From: JOPF133 sp052144935
GTDB taxonomy: Bacteria > Acidobacteriota > Terriglobia > Bryobacterales > Bryobacteraceae
Length of the DNA: 11,365 nt
Assembly: GCA_052144935.1 (NCBI GenBank)
Contig: JBKQPR010000169.1
Coordinates: 1-11,365 of the forward strand
Reading direction: 5' to 3'
The translations under genes and the position numbers were made by a program. Within the stretch, counting starts at the first letter, position 1. Each line of letters starts with the position of its first letter. This document shows, in pieces, positions 5,565 through 11,365 of the stretch. The notes under the pieces were generated by a model, which worked only from the letters and a program-made list of their open reading frames with translations, was not told where the DNA came from and did not search any database.

Positions 5565-6026
5565 ATGCAGATCGTTCCGGCGGTGCGTGAAGAGGACGTG
5601 GCCGAGGTTCGAAGGCTCTTTCAGGAATACTGGGATTCGTTTGGCTTCACGCCCTGTTTCCAGAATTTCGGCCGCGAGCTGGCGGAGCTGCCCGGCAAGT
5701 ACACGCCTCCCGGAGGGCGGCTCGGTCTCGCGCTGGTGGACGGCCATCCCGCCGGCTGCGTGGCGCTGCGGCGGATCGATCCCGCGCGCTGCGAAGCCAA
5801 GCGCCTGTACGTGAAGCCCGAGATGCGCGGCCGCGGCCTCGGCGCCGCCCTGCTGGCATGGGTCATCACCGAAGCGCGCGCCGCGGGCTACCGGGAGTTG
5901 CTCGGCGACACCATGCCGGTGATGCAACAGGCGCTGGCCATGTACGATCACCTCGGCTTCGAGCGCACCGGTCCGTACTCCGCCGAGGCCACCGCCGGCG
6001 CAATTTACCTGCGGCTGAAATTGTAG
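5565..6026 (+). CDS. GNAT-family N-acetyltransferase
   Basis: A 153-residue single-domain acetyltransferase of the GCN5-related family, which transfers acetyl from acetyl-CoA to an amine. The acetyl-CoA loop is clear in KRLYVKPEMRGRGLGAALL (79-97), with R88-G89-R90-G91-L92-G93 matching the R/Q-x-x-G-x-G/A signature. The C-terminal part has ALAMYDHLGFERTGPY (124-138), where the tyrosine and the L-G-F turn are typical of the family. The N-terminal VREEDVAEVRRLFQEYW (7-23) is the usual opening helix. The substrate cannot be predicted. The ATG at 5565 lies 9 bp downstream of the previous stop, with GAGGAG about 15 bases upstream inside that gene and GGCAAG closer, so translational coupling is likely. 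Confidence 0.9.
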   Translation: MQIVPAVREEDVAEVRRLFQEYWDSFGFTPCFQNFGRELAELPGKYTPPGGRLGLALVDGHPAGCVALRRIDPARCEAKRLYVKPEMRGRGLGAALLAWVITEARAAGYRELLGDTMPVMQQALAMYDHLGFERTGPYSAEATAGAIYLRLKL

Positions 6027-6144
6027 AGGATCAATATGGAGAGGAGACTTCAGGCAATGTATAGATGGCGCTCTACAGCCTCTCGGGTGCGTCCCTTTGG
6101 GAGCTTAACAGCATCCCGTGGGAATCGGCCTTCCCATTCCATCT

Positions 6145-6225
6145 CCGCATTGCCGCCGTCTCCGCGTCCGTTTTGGTTCTTCTCCACGTTTTCCTCCGTG
6201 TCTCCGTGTCTCCGCGTCCCGCCCG
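6145..6225. repeat. CTCCGTGTC-type low-complexity repeat
   Basis: The plus strand contains CTCCGTGTCTCCGTGTCTCC (6194-6213) followed by another partial unit CGCGTCC, and related CCGTCTCCGCGTCC upstream. Its minus-strand translation gives RRHGDTEENVEKN, a peptide I have met as a spurious ORF product in Acidobacteriota and other soil and freshwater phyla. That makes a dispersed intergenic repeat likely, but the copy number here cannot be judged from one window. Confidence 0.5.
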
Positions 6226-6249
6226 CATCCGCTCCCAAGCCCCTGCCGC

Positions 6250-6258
6250 TGCTACCAT
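6250..6258 (+). promoter_or_regulatory. Possible extended -10 promoter for ileS
   Basis: TGCTACCAT resembles an extended -10 (TG-n-TACCAT) and would start transcription about 10 bases before the ATG at 6275. It has the same TGCTA core as the candidate before the gene at 4950. No Shine-Dalgarno sequence follows; the leader is TACTCCTCCC. No T-box leader is visible. Confidence 0.25.
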
Positions 6259-6274
6259 AGTAGTTACTCCTCCC

Positions 6275-9187
6275 ATGGAATTGCCAAACGTAGACCTGAA
6301 GAAGACCGTCAACCTGCCTAAGACCGCCTTCTCCATGAAGGCCAACCTGCCGCAGACCGAGCCGCAGACCCTCGCGCGCTGGGAAAGCGAGCGTCTCTAT
6401 CACGCCATCCGCGCCTCCCGCCAGGGGCGTCCCCTCTACGTCCTGCACGATGGTCCGCCCTACGCCAACGGGCGCATCCACATGGGCACCGCCTTCAACA
6501 AAATCCTCAAGGATTTCATCGTCAAATCGAAGACCATGGCCGGCTTCGATTCGCCATACGTGCCGGGCTGGGATTGCCACGGGCTGCCCATCGAAATCAA
6601 AGTAGACAACGAGCTGGGCGCCAGAAAGGCGCACATGCCGGCTCTCGAAATCCGCCGCGCCTGCCGCCAGTACGCCGAAAAGTACATCGATCTGCAGCGC
6701 CAGGATTTCAAGCGCCTGGGTGTCCTCGGCCAGTGGGAAGATCCCTACCTCACCATGAGCGCCCACTACCAGTCTGTGATCGCCGGCGCCTTCGTGGAAT
6801 TCCTCGACCGCGGTTACGTCTACAAGGGCCTCAAGCCGGTGCACTGGTGCATCAAGGACCGCACCGCCCTGGCCGAGGCCGAAGTGGAATACGAAAACCA
6901 CTCCAGCCCGTCCATCTTGGTGCGCTTCCGGCTCACCTCCGACCCGGCCCGCCTCACACCGCAGATGGCCGACGCTCCGCTCTGCGTATGCCACTCCATC
7001 ATGACCCGCAAAGGAAGCGGCTATGAGTGCGGCAACTGCGGCGGGACCATCCGCGAAGACCTGGCCGGCCGCCGCGTCTACGGCCTCATCTGGACCACCA
7101 CCCCTTGGACCATTCCGGCCAACATGGCCATCGCTTACAACCCAAAGTACGAATACGTCGCCGTGGATGTGGCCGGCGATGTCTACATCGTGGCGGCCGA
7201 ATTGGCCGAAGTCACAGCCCAAAAGTGCGGCTGGAAGGACTACCAGGTAGTGGCGCGCTTCCCCGGCTCGCGCATGGAGCACGCCATCTTCCGCCATCCC
7301 TTCCTGGAGCGCGATTCGCTTGGCATCCTGGCCGATCACGTCACCCTGGAGCAGGGCACCGGCGCGGTCCACACGGCCCCCGGCCACGGCCAGGAGGACT
7401 ACGCCATCAGCCGCCAGTACGGCATCGAAACCTACTGTCCGGTGGATGCCGGCGGCCGGTTCTTCCACGCCACGGGCGCGGCTGGCACGCTGCCCGAAGA
7501 GATCATCGGCAAGACCGTCTGGGAAGCCAACCCGATCGTCATCGAGATCCTGAAATCGGCGGGCGCGCTGCTGGCGACCGAGCTCCTGGAGCACTCCTAC
7601 CCGCATTGCTGGCGCTGCCACCGTCCGGTGATCTTCCGCGCCACCGAGCAATGGTTCATCGGCATGGACCGCAACGATTTCCGCCAGCACGCCCTCGATG
7701 CCATCAAGCAAGTGCGCTGGATGCCCTCCTGGGGCGAAGAGCGCATCTCCAACATGATCGCCGTGCGGCCGGATTGGTGCATCTCGCGGCAGCGCGTGTG
7801 GGGCGTCCCCATCATCGTGTTTTACTGCGAGCAGTGCCGCGAGCCGCTGACCGATCGCAAGATCCTGGACGGCATCGTCGAGCTGTTCCGCGAGCATACC
7901 GCGGATGTCTGGTACGAGCGCACGGCCGCCGAACTGCTGCCGCCCGGCTTCGCCTGCCCCCAGTGCGGCGGCGCGGAGTTCCGCAAGGAGACCGACATTC
8001 TGGACGTCTGGTTCGACTCCGGTTCCAGCCACCTGGCGGTGCTCAACGAACGCTTCGGGCTGCCCTGGCCGGCCGACATCTACATGGAAGGCGGCGACCA
8101 ATACCGCGGCTGGTTCCACAGCTCTCTGCTGGTGGGCACGGGAATCAAGGGCGGCTCGCCCTACCGCGCCTGCGCGCTCAACGGATGGGTGCTGGATGGC
8201 GATGGCAAGGCCATGCACAAGTCGCTCGGCAACTCCATCGAGCCGGAGGAGATCATCCCGCACTACGGCGCGGAGATCATCCGCCTGTGGACTGCTTCGG
8301 TGGATTTTCACGAGGACGTGCGCATCTCGAAGACCATTCTGACGCGCCTCGTGGAAGCCTACCGCAAGTTGCGCAACACCTTCCGTTACATGCTCGGCAA
8401 CCTTTCGGATTTCGATCCGGCAACCGATGCCGTGCCCGCGGCCGGGATGGCCGGGATCGACCAGTGGATTCTGCTGCGCGCCGAAGACCTGGCGGCCCGC
8501 TGCCGCGCCTGGTACGACAGCTTCGAATTCCACAAGGTCTACCACAACGTGTACGCCTTCGCCACCGTGGATTTGAGCGCGGTCTACTTCGACGTGCTGA
8601 AGGACCGGCTGTACACTTCGGCCACCCGGTCCGGCGCGCGGCGCAGCGCGCAGACCGCCCTCTACCGCCTGCTGGATGCGCTGGTGCGCCTGCTGGCGCC
8701 GCTGATGAGCTTCACGGCCGAAGAGGTCTGGACGCACCTGGGCCACAGCGACAGCGTGCACGTGGCTTACTTCCCGGAACCCTCCGAGCTTTCCGCCGGC
8801 CTGCCCGAAGAGGCCCGGAAACGGTCCGCCAATTGGGACCGTCTCATGGAAGTGAGGGGCGACGTGCTGAAGAGCCTGGAGACGGCTCGCAACCAGAAGC
8901 TGATCGGCGCGCCGCTAGAGGCGCGGGTGCGTCTCTCGGCCAACGGCGATCTCTACCCGCTGCTGCAGGAGTACGCCGGCCAGTTGCCGGCCCTGTTCAT
9001 CGTTTCGCAAGTCGAGCTGGCCCCAGGCACAGGCAATCTGGCCGTGGAAGTGGAGCGCGCCGAAGGCCGGAAGTGCGAACGCTGCTGGAAGTACACCACC
9101 GATGTCGGCGCCGACCAACGCTTCCCCACCGTCTGCGGCTGCTGCGCCGAAGCGGTGGAAGAGATTCTAACCGAGCCGCGAACGTGA
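6275..9187 (+). CDS. ileS: Isoleucyl-tRNA synthetase
   Basis: A cytosolic class I aminoacyl-tRNA synthetase of 970 residues (E. coli 938), which activates isoleucine with ATP and charges tRNA-Ile. The HIGH site is PPYANGRIHMGTA, with H69-M70-G71-T72. PGWDCHGLPIE (97-107) and the editing-domain core WTTTPWTIPANMAI (273-286) are typical. The second signature, usually KMSKS, reads AMHKSLGNS with K649. DVWFDSGSSH and FRKETDILDVW are as in the bacterial form. The C-terminal zinc site is present as CERC (C934, C937) and CGCC (C954, C957). Before the editing core there is an extra cysteine-bearing insert, residues about 228-262, with CVCH and CGNC. ATG at 6275 is chosen because similarity starts with TVNLPKTAFSMKANLPQ; upstream in-frame codons lie in repeat sequence. 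lspA follows after 14 bp, a common gene pair. Confidence 0.97.
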   Translation: MELPNVDLKKTVNLPKTAFSMKANLPQTEPQTLARWESERLYHAIRASRQGRPLYVLHDGPPYANGRIHMGTAFNKILKDFIVKSKTMAGFDSPYVPGWDCHGLPIEIKVDNELGARKAHMPALEIRRACRQYAEKYIDLQRQDFKRLGVLGQWEDPYLTMSAHYQSVIAGAFVEFLDRGYVYKGLKPVHWCIKDRTALAEAEVEYENHSSPSILVRFRLTSDPARLTPQMADAPLCVCHSIMTRKGSGYECGNCGGTIREDLAGRRVYGLIWTTTPWTIPANMAIAYNPKYEYVAVDVAGDVYIVAAELAEVTAQKCGWKDYQVVARFPGSRMEHAIFRHPFLERDSLGILADHVTLEQGTGAVHTAPGHGQEDYAISRQYGIETYCPVDAGGRFFHATGAAGTLPEEIIGKTVWEANPIVIEILKSAGALLATELLEHSYPHCWRCHRPVIFRATEQWFIGMDRNDFRQHALDAIKQVRWMPSWGEERISNMIAVRPDWCISRQRVWGVPIIVFYCEQCREPLTDRKILDGIVELFREHTADVWYERTAAELLPPGFACPQCGGAEFRKETDILDVWFDSGSSHLAVLNERFGLPWPADIYMEGGDQYRGWFHSSLLVGTGIKGGSPYRACALNGWVLDGDGKAMHKSLGNSIEPEEIIPHYGAEIIRLWTASVDFHEDVRISKTILTRLVEAYRKLRNTFRYMLGNLSDFDPATDAVPAAGMAGIDQWILLRAEDLAARCRAWYDSFEFHKVYHNVYAFATVDLSAVYFDVLKDRLYTSATRSGARRSAQTALYRLLDALVRLLAPLMSFTAEEVWTHLGHSDSVHVAYFPEPSELSAGLPEEARKRSANWDRLMEVRGDVLKSLETARNQKLIGAPLEARVRLSANGDLYPLLQEYAGQLPALFIVSQVELAPGTGNLAVEVERAEGRKCERCWKYTTDVGADQRFPTVCGCCAEAVEEILTEPRT

Positions 9188-9201
9188 GAGAGCGATTCCC
9201 C

Positions 9202-9696
9202 ATGCTTGATCTCCGCCTCAAGGCTTACGCCGCTGCCGCCGCGGTTTTCGCGCTCGACCGGCTGACCAAGCGCCTCATCGATACCCACGTGTCTAACTTC
9301 GATACTTACAAAGTGATTCCGGGCTTCTTCGATATCGTGCGCTCGCAAAATCGCGGCGTGGCCTTCGGGCTGTTCAACGACTCCACCTCCGAGTGGCGCA
9401 CCACGCTGCTGGTGGTGGCGTCGCTCGCGGCGGTGGTTCTGGTGAGCGCGCTGCTCTGGCGTCCCGAGCGGATGGACCGCCTTTCTCTGTGGGGCTTCGC
9501 GCTGATCCTGGGCGGCGCGGCCGGCAATGTTTTCGACCGCATTGTGTGGGGACAGGTGACCGATTTTCTGCTCTTCTACATCGGCTCTTACCAGTGGCCG
9601 GCTTTCAACGCGGCGGATTCGGCGATCGTCATCGGCAGCGCGCTTCTGCTCACCGATTTGTTGCGGCCCAAGCGGCAGGCGGCCAATGTTTCCTGA
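9202..9696 (+). CDS. lspA: Lipoprotein signal peptidase (signal peptidase II)
   Basis: An inner-membrane aspartyl protease of 164 residues that cleaves the signal peptide of prolipoproteins after Lgt has modified the lipobox cysteine. Four hydrophobic segments are seen (about 8-18, 66-86, 95-110 and 138-153). The family motifs are intact: QNRGVAFGLF (49-58), GGAAGNVFDRIVWGQVTDF (104-122) and FNAADSAIVIG (135-145). The catalytic aspartates are D121 and D139. The ATG at 9202 lies 14 bp after the ileS stop, with GAGAGAG 9-15 bases upstream as a plausible ribosome-binding site. The last codons (AAT GTT TCC TGA) lie inside a 13-bp sequence that recurs exactly at the start of lgt, so the present C-terminus marks one edge of a duplication. 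The C-terminal tail RPKRQAANVS is ordinary for the family. Confidence 0.97.
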   Translation: MLDLRLKAYAAAAAVFALDRLTKRLIDTHVSNFDTYKVIPGFFDIVRSQNRGVAFGLFNDSTSEWRTTLLVVASLAAVVLVSALLWRPERMDRLSLWGFALILGGAAGNVFDRIVWGQVTDFLLFYIGSYQWPAFNAADSAIVIGSALLLTDLLRPKRQAANVS

Positions 9697-9903
9697 AACC
9701 GCCGCTGTGGCGCAGGCTCTCAGCCGGGCTCTCAGCCGGGGTGCCCTCTGGGCCCGTCGAGTCTCCACTCGACGCTCCCGTGGCGCGGGCCAACGGGCGT
9801 CGGCAAGAGTGGGCCCAGAAGGCACCCCGGCTGAGAGCCTGCGGCGCGTCTGCTTCACAACCCATGGGCCCCCCAACCGGCAGGTAACCCATGTTTCCTG
9901 AAA
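9667..9903. repeat. 32-bp imperfect direct repeat flanking the lspA-lgt spacer
   Basis: Copy one is 9667-9698 (end of lspA) and copy two 9872-9903 (start of lgt). The last 13 bases, ATGTTTCCTGAAA, are identical in both, and 14 of the preceding 19 also match (shared CCCAA and CGGCAGG). In copy one the 13-mer holds the lspA stop TGA; in copy two it holds the lgt ATG. About 173 bp, mostly palindromic, separate them. This looks like a duplicated insertion site. Confidence 0.8.
9711..9843. repeat. Large nested palindromic element between lspA and lgt
   Basis: The right arm, 9811-9843, is the reverse complement of the left arm, 9711-9727 plus 9740-9755, over 33 positions with one mismatch. The left arm carries an extra 12 bases because GCTCTCAGCCGG is tandemly duplicated (9716-9727 and 9728-9739). 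Inside the arms are two smaller hairpins: GTCGAGT-CTCC-ACTCGAC (9756-9773) and CCCGTGGC...GCCAACGGG with one bulged base (about 9776-9796). The whole could form a cruciform or a long RNA hairpin. There is no coding capacity, so any movement would need a transposase elsewhere (a MITE- or REP-like element). No U-tract is present, so it is not a standard terminator. Confidence 0.85.
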
Positions 9904-10688
9904 TCTTCCATATCGGGTTCTTCCATCTCCACAGTTATGGCGTGCTCGTAGCGCTGGGCTTTCTGTCGGCCCTGTGGATGGCTGGGCGCCTCGCGCGGCG
10001 CGCCGGGCTGAGCCCCGAAACCGTCACCAACCTGGGTATTTATTGCGCGCTGGCGGCGCTGGCCGGCGCCAAAGTAATGATGATCCTGGTGGACCTGCCT
10101 TACTACTTGCGCCACCTGGGCGAGATCTTCTCGTTCTCCACCTTGCAGGCGGGCGGGGTGTTCTACGGCGGGCTGATCGCCGCGCTGGCGGTCGCCTGGT
10201 GGTATCTTAGCCGCACCCGCCTGCCCGCGCTGTTGACGGCGGATGTCTTCGCGCCGGGCATCGCGTTAGGCCACGGCATCGGGCGGTTGGGCTGTTTTTC
10301 GGCGGGCTGCTGTTGGGGCGTGGAGTGTCACCTGCCTTGGGCGGTGACGTTCACCAACCCGCGGGCGCAGGAACTGGTGGGTGTCCCGCTCGATCGCCCG
10401 CTGCATCCCACACAGCTTTACGAAGCGGCGGCCGAGTTCCTGATCTTCGCCATTCTCTACCGGCGCATCCGGAAGCCGCACCGCGCGGGCGTCATCATCA
10501 GCCTCTACCTGATGCTCTACTCGGCTGCGCGTTTCGTGGTGGAATTCTTCCGCGTCCACGATCAGGGCAATTTGTGGGGCGGGCCACTGGATACCTCGCA
10601 ATGGATTTCGCTGGCGCTGTTCGCGCTGGGGGCGGCCTATTTTGTGAGGCAGCGAAGGGCTGTGGGGCAGCCTGTGGCGGCCCGCTAG
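9891..10688 (+). CDS. lgt: Prolipoprotein diacylglyceryl transferase
   Basis: An integral inner-membrane enzyme of 265 residues that transfers diacylglycerol from phosphatidylglycerol to the lipobox cysteine of prolipoproteins, the first step of lipoprotein maturation. About seven hydrophobic segments are visible. The Lgt signature is HGIGRLGCFSAGCCWG (128-143), with R132 as the essential arginine. Position 135 is Cys where E. coli has Asn, and Y92 in GGVFYGGLI stands where E. coli has His; both are variants I know from other bacterial groups. LHPTQLYEA (171-179) and ARFVVEFFR (213-221) are also conserved. MFPEIFHIGFFHLHSYG is a normal Lgt N-terminus, which fixes the ATG at 9891; CAGGT about 6 bases upstream is a weak ribosome-binding site. 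The gene probably still belongs to the ileS-lspA transcript, now separated from lspA by 194 bp of repeat. Confidence 0.97.
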   Translation: MFPEIFHIGFFHLHSYGVLVALGFLSALWMAGRLARRAGLSPETVTNLGIYCALAALAGAKVMMILVDLPYYLRHLGEIFSFSTLQAGGVFYGGLIAALAVAWWYLSRTRLPALLTADVFAPGIALGHGIGRLGCFSAGCCWGVECHLPWAVTFTNPRAQELVGVPLDRPLHPTQLYEAAAEFLIFAILYRRIRKPHRAGVIISLYLMLYSAARFVVEFFRVHDQGNLWGGPLDTSQWISLALFALGAAYFVRQRRAVGQPVAAR

Positions 10689-10776
10689 GCATCGGGGAAC
10701 CCGCCCGAAGAAAGAACGATTGGGCGCTCCAGCCGGTAGCCTGCCGGAGCTTCGCCGTCGGCAGGATTCCCACATG

Positions 10777-11084
10777 CTGCAAGCGTCCAGCCCACCGGCG
10801 CACGGTAGACGGCTCTGGCGATCGCGATGCGTCGGCGATGTCGGGAACGGATCGCTCCCAGTTGCCATCCGCCTGGCGCAGCAGCTCCCACGCTTGTTGC
10901 CGGCAGTGGAGGCTGCAGTACCCTGATGGTGGCGACCGGTCGGGCAGCACCGTAAATGTCTTCTGGCAGGGACGGCACAGGCACCGCCGAATCCGCAAAA
11001 CGGGCACAGCCGAGGGAGCAGTTCCAGCGGGATCTTGGCCACGGCGCTGCTTTCCGTCTCTGGCATCGCGACAAAAGGAACCAC
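10777..11084 (-). pseudogene. Frameshifted fragment resembling DUF6431-type zinc-finger/helix-turn-helix proteins
   Basis: Two overlapping minus-strand frames together resemble a family common in Acidobacteriota and often near mobile elements. From 11084 (or the next Met at 11066) one frame gives IPLELLPRLCPFCGFGG, with a CxxC pair. From about 10989 the next frame gives RRCLCRPCQKTFTVLPD, a second Cys pair followed by the T-F-T-x-L-P segment. It continues with YCSLHCRQQAWELL and SRSPEPSTVRRWAGRL, the S/T-x-R-R-W of a helix-turn-helix. Relatives I recall have about 20 residues between the two Cys pairs that are missing here, so a deletion and frameshift have occurred. The role of intact members is unknown to me; DNA binding is likely from the motifs. 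The frame continues open into the antisense of lgt, which is probably meaningless. Confidence 0.5.
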
Positions 11085-11249
11085 GGCTGGCGCGAAAGGC
11101 GGCCCGCAGACCGCCCTGCCGGGTTCGATCGTGTGGCCACCCTTTACTCTCCTGGTAACTCCGTGTCGAACGAAAATAGAATACTGCTTTCGGCCCTCCA
11201 GAGCACGAACCCTTCCTCAAACCGCAAGATTGGCCGGTATAGTAACAAT

Positions 11250-11268
11250 CCTCCGGCAGAGCCGGAGG
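11250..11268. other. Perfect 8-bp hairpin followed by CTTTTG
   Basis: CCTCCGGC-AGA-GCCGGAGG is a perfect stem with a three-base loop. On the plus strand CTTTTG follows, which gives it a weak terminator look. No plus-strand gene after lgt needs it, and the T-run is short, so it may instead be part of a repeat or element end. Confidence 0.5.
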
Positions 11269-11273
11269 CTTTT

Positions 11274-11312
11274 GCGGTTGCTGGCCCCTCAAAGGGGCCT
11301 GATCGCAACCGC
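11274..11312. other. Interrupted inverted repeat
   Basis: GCGGTTGC (11274-11281) pairs with GCAACCGC (11305-11312), and inside it GGCCCCT (11283-11289) pairs with AGGGGCC (11293-11299) around a CAA loop. The two stems are separated by one base on the left and five on the right. TTTT precedes and TCAAAA follows, so pairing can extend with a small bulge. It lies directly after the 8-bp hairpin. Confidence 0.55.
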
Positions 11313-11365
11313 TCAAAAACCGGTCCCGCGCGCCGCACGCTGCTGATCGGGCCGGTTGCGCCCGA

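Larger units (their letters stand above)
6027..6274. other. Intergenic region before ileS, containing a pyrimidine-rich repeat
   Basis: This 248-bp gap holds no gene I support. The ileS frame stays open through it back to 6065, but family similarity begins only at 6275. From about 6145 to 6225 the plus strand is pyrimidine-rich with short direct repeats; the minus-strand complement reads GACACGGAGACACGGAGG. A possible extended -10 lies at its right end. Confidence 0.7.
11085..11365. other. Right-end non-coding region with hairpins
   Basis: I see no supported gene here. On the minus strand it would be the upstream region of the DUF6431-like fragment. Its right half holds the three hairpins listed separately. 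Open frames through it lack family motifs and disagree with one another. Confidence 0.6.

Noticed and set aside
6027..6274. A T-box leader for ileS
   Set aside because: There is no T-box-like conserved sequence or antiterminator stem, and the region is largely a low-complexity repeat.
6050..8761. A 903-codon open frame on the minus strand, antisense to ileS
   Set aside because: It mirrors the codon bias of the GC-rich ileS gene. Its translation is rich in His, Asp, Gly and Val with no family motif, while the plus strand has every IleRS signature.
7027..9201. A long plus-strand frame upstream of and continuous with lspA
   Set aside because: It overlaps ileS in another frame and is Arg/Pro/Gly-rich. 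LspA similarity begins only at the ATG at 9202.
9711..9843. A Rho-independent terminator after lspA
   Set aside because: The arms are far longer than needed, no U-tract follows the right arm, and lgt downstream is a natural operon partner.
10689..11365. A complete insertion sequence with transposase
   Set aside because: No DDE, serine or HUH transposase motif is visible, and no clear terminal inverted repeats or target duplication could be found.

Overview
The window looks like a chromosomal segment of an Acidobacteriota bacterium of the Solibacter/Bryobacter type. This rests on the high GC content, on a minus-strand remnant carrying the 'Solibacter uncharacterized C-terminal domain' (TIGR03437-like), and on a right-end fragment resembling the cysteine-rich DUF6431 proteins I associate with this group. 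The taxonomic call is inference from those families, not from a search.

Layout. Positions 1-2415 are a gene graveyard with every recognisable piece on the minus strand: the last codons of IMP dehydrogenase (30-98), a winged-helix response-regulator C-terminus broken by at least three frame changes (133-434), a TIGR03437-domain ORF with a 135-bp tandem duplication (461-1258), an unrecognised stretch (1259-2026), an SDR dehydrogenase core fragment (2027-2260) and a 40-codon ORF with a good ribosome-binding site (2275-2397). Positions 2495-6026 hold four intact plus-strand genes: O-acetylhomoserine sulfhydrylase, an exported nucleoside hydrolase, an unrecognised protein with a Cys-pair N-terminus, and a GNAT acetyltransferase. 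Positions 6275-10688 hold ileS, lspA and lgt. Positions 10689-11365 hold a frameshifted DUF6431-like fragment on the minus strand and several hairpins.

How the genes fit together. The sulfhydrylase makes homocysteine from O-acetylhomoserine and sulfide for methionine synthesis; the nucleoside hydrolase follows after 6 bp and is probably cotranscribed. ileS charges tRNA-Ile. lspA and lgt form the lipoprotein maturation pair: Lgt adds diacylglycerol to the lipobox cysteine and LspA then removes the signal peptide.

The most notable observation is between lspA and lgt. The 13 bases that end lspA and begin lgt occur twice, at 9686-9698 and 9891-9903, inside a longer imperfect 32-bp direct repeat. 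Between them lies a large nested palindrome (33-bp arms, one mismatch, one arm with a 12-bp tandem duplication). The simplest reading is that lspA and lgt once overlapped and a palindromic element came to lie between duplicated copies of the overlap, leaving both genes intact. An 18-bp piece resembling the palindrome arm sits at the extreme left of the window, just beyond the IMP dehydrogenase stop. I did not find a complete new defence or biosynthetic system here.
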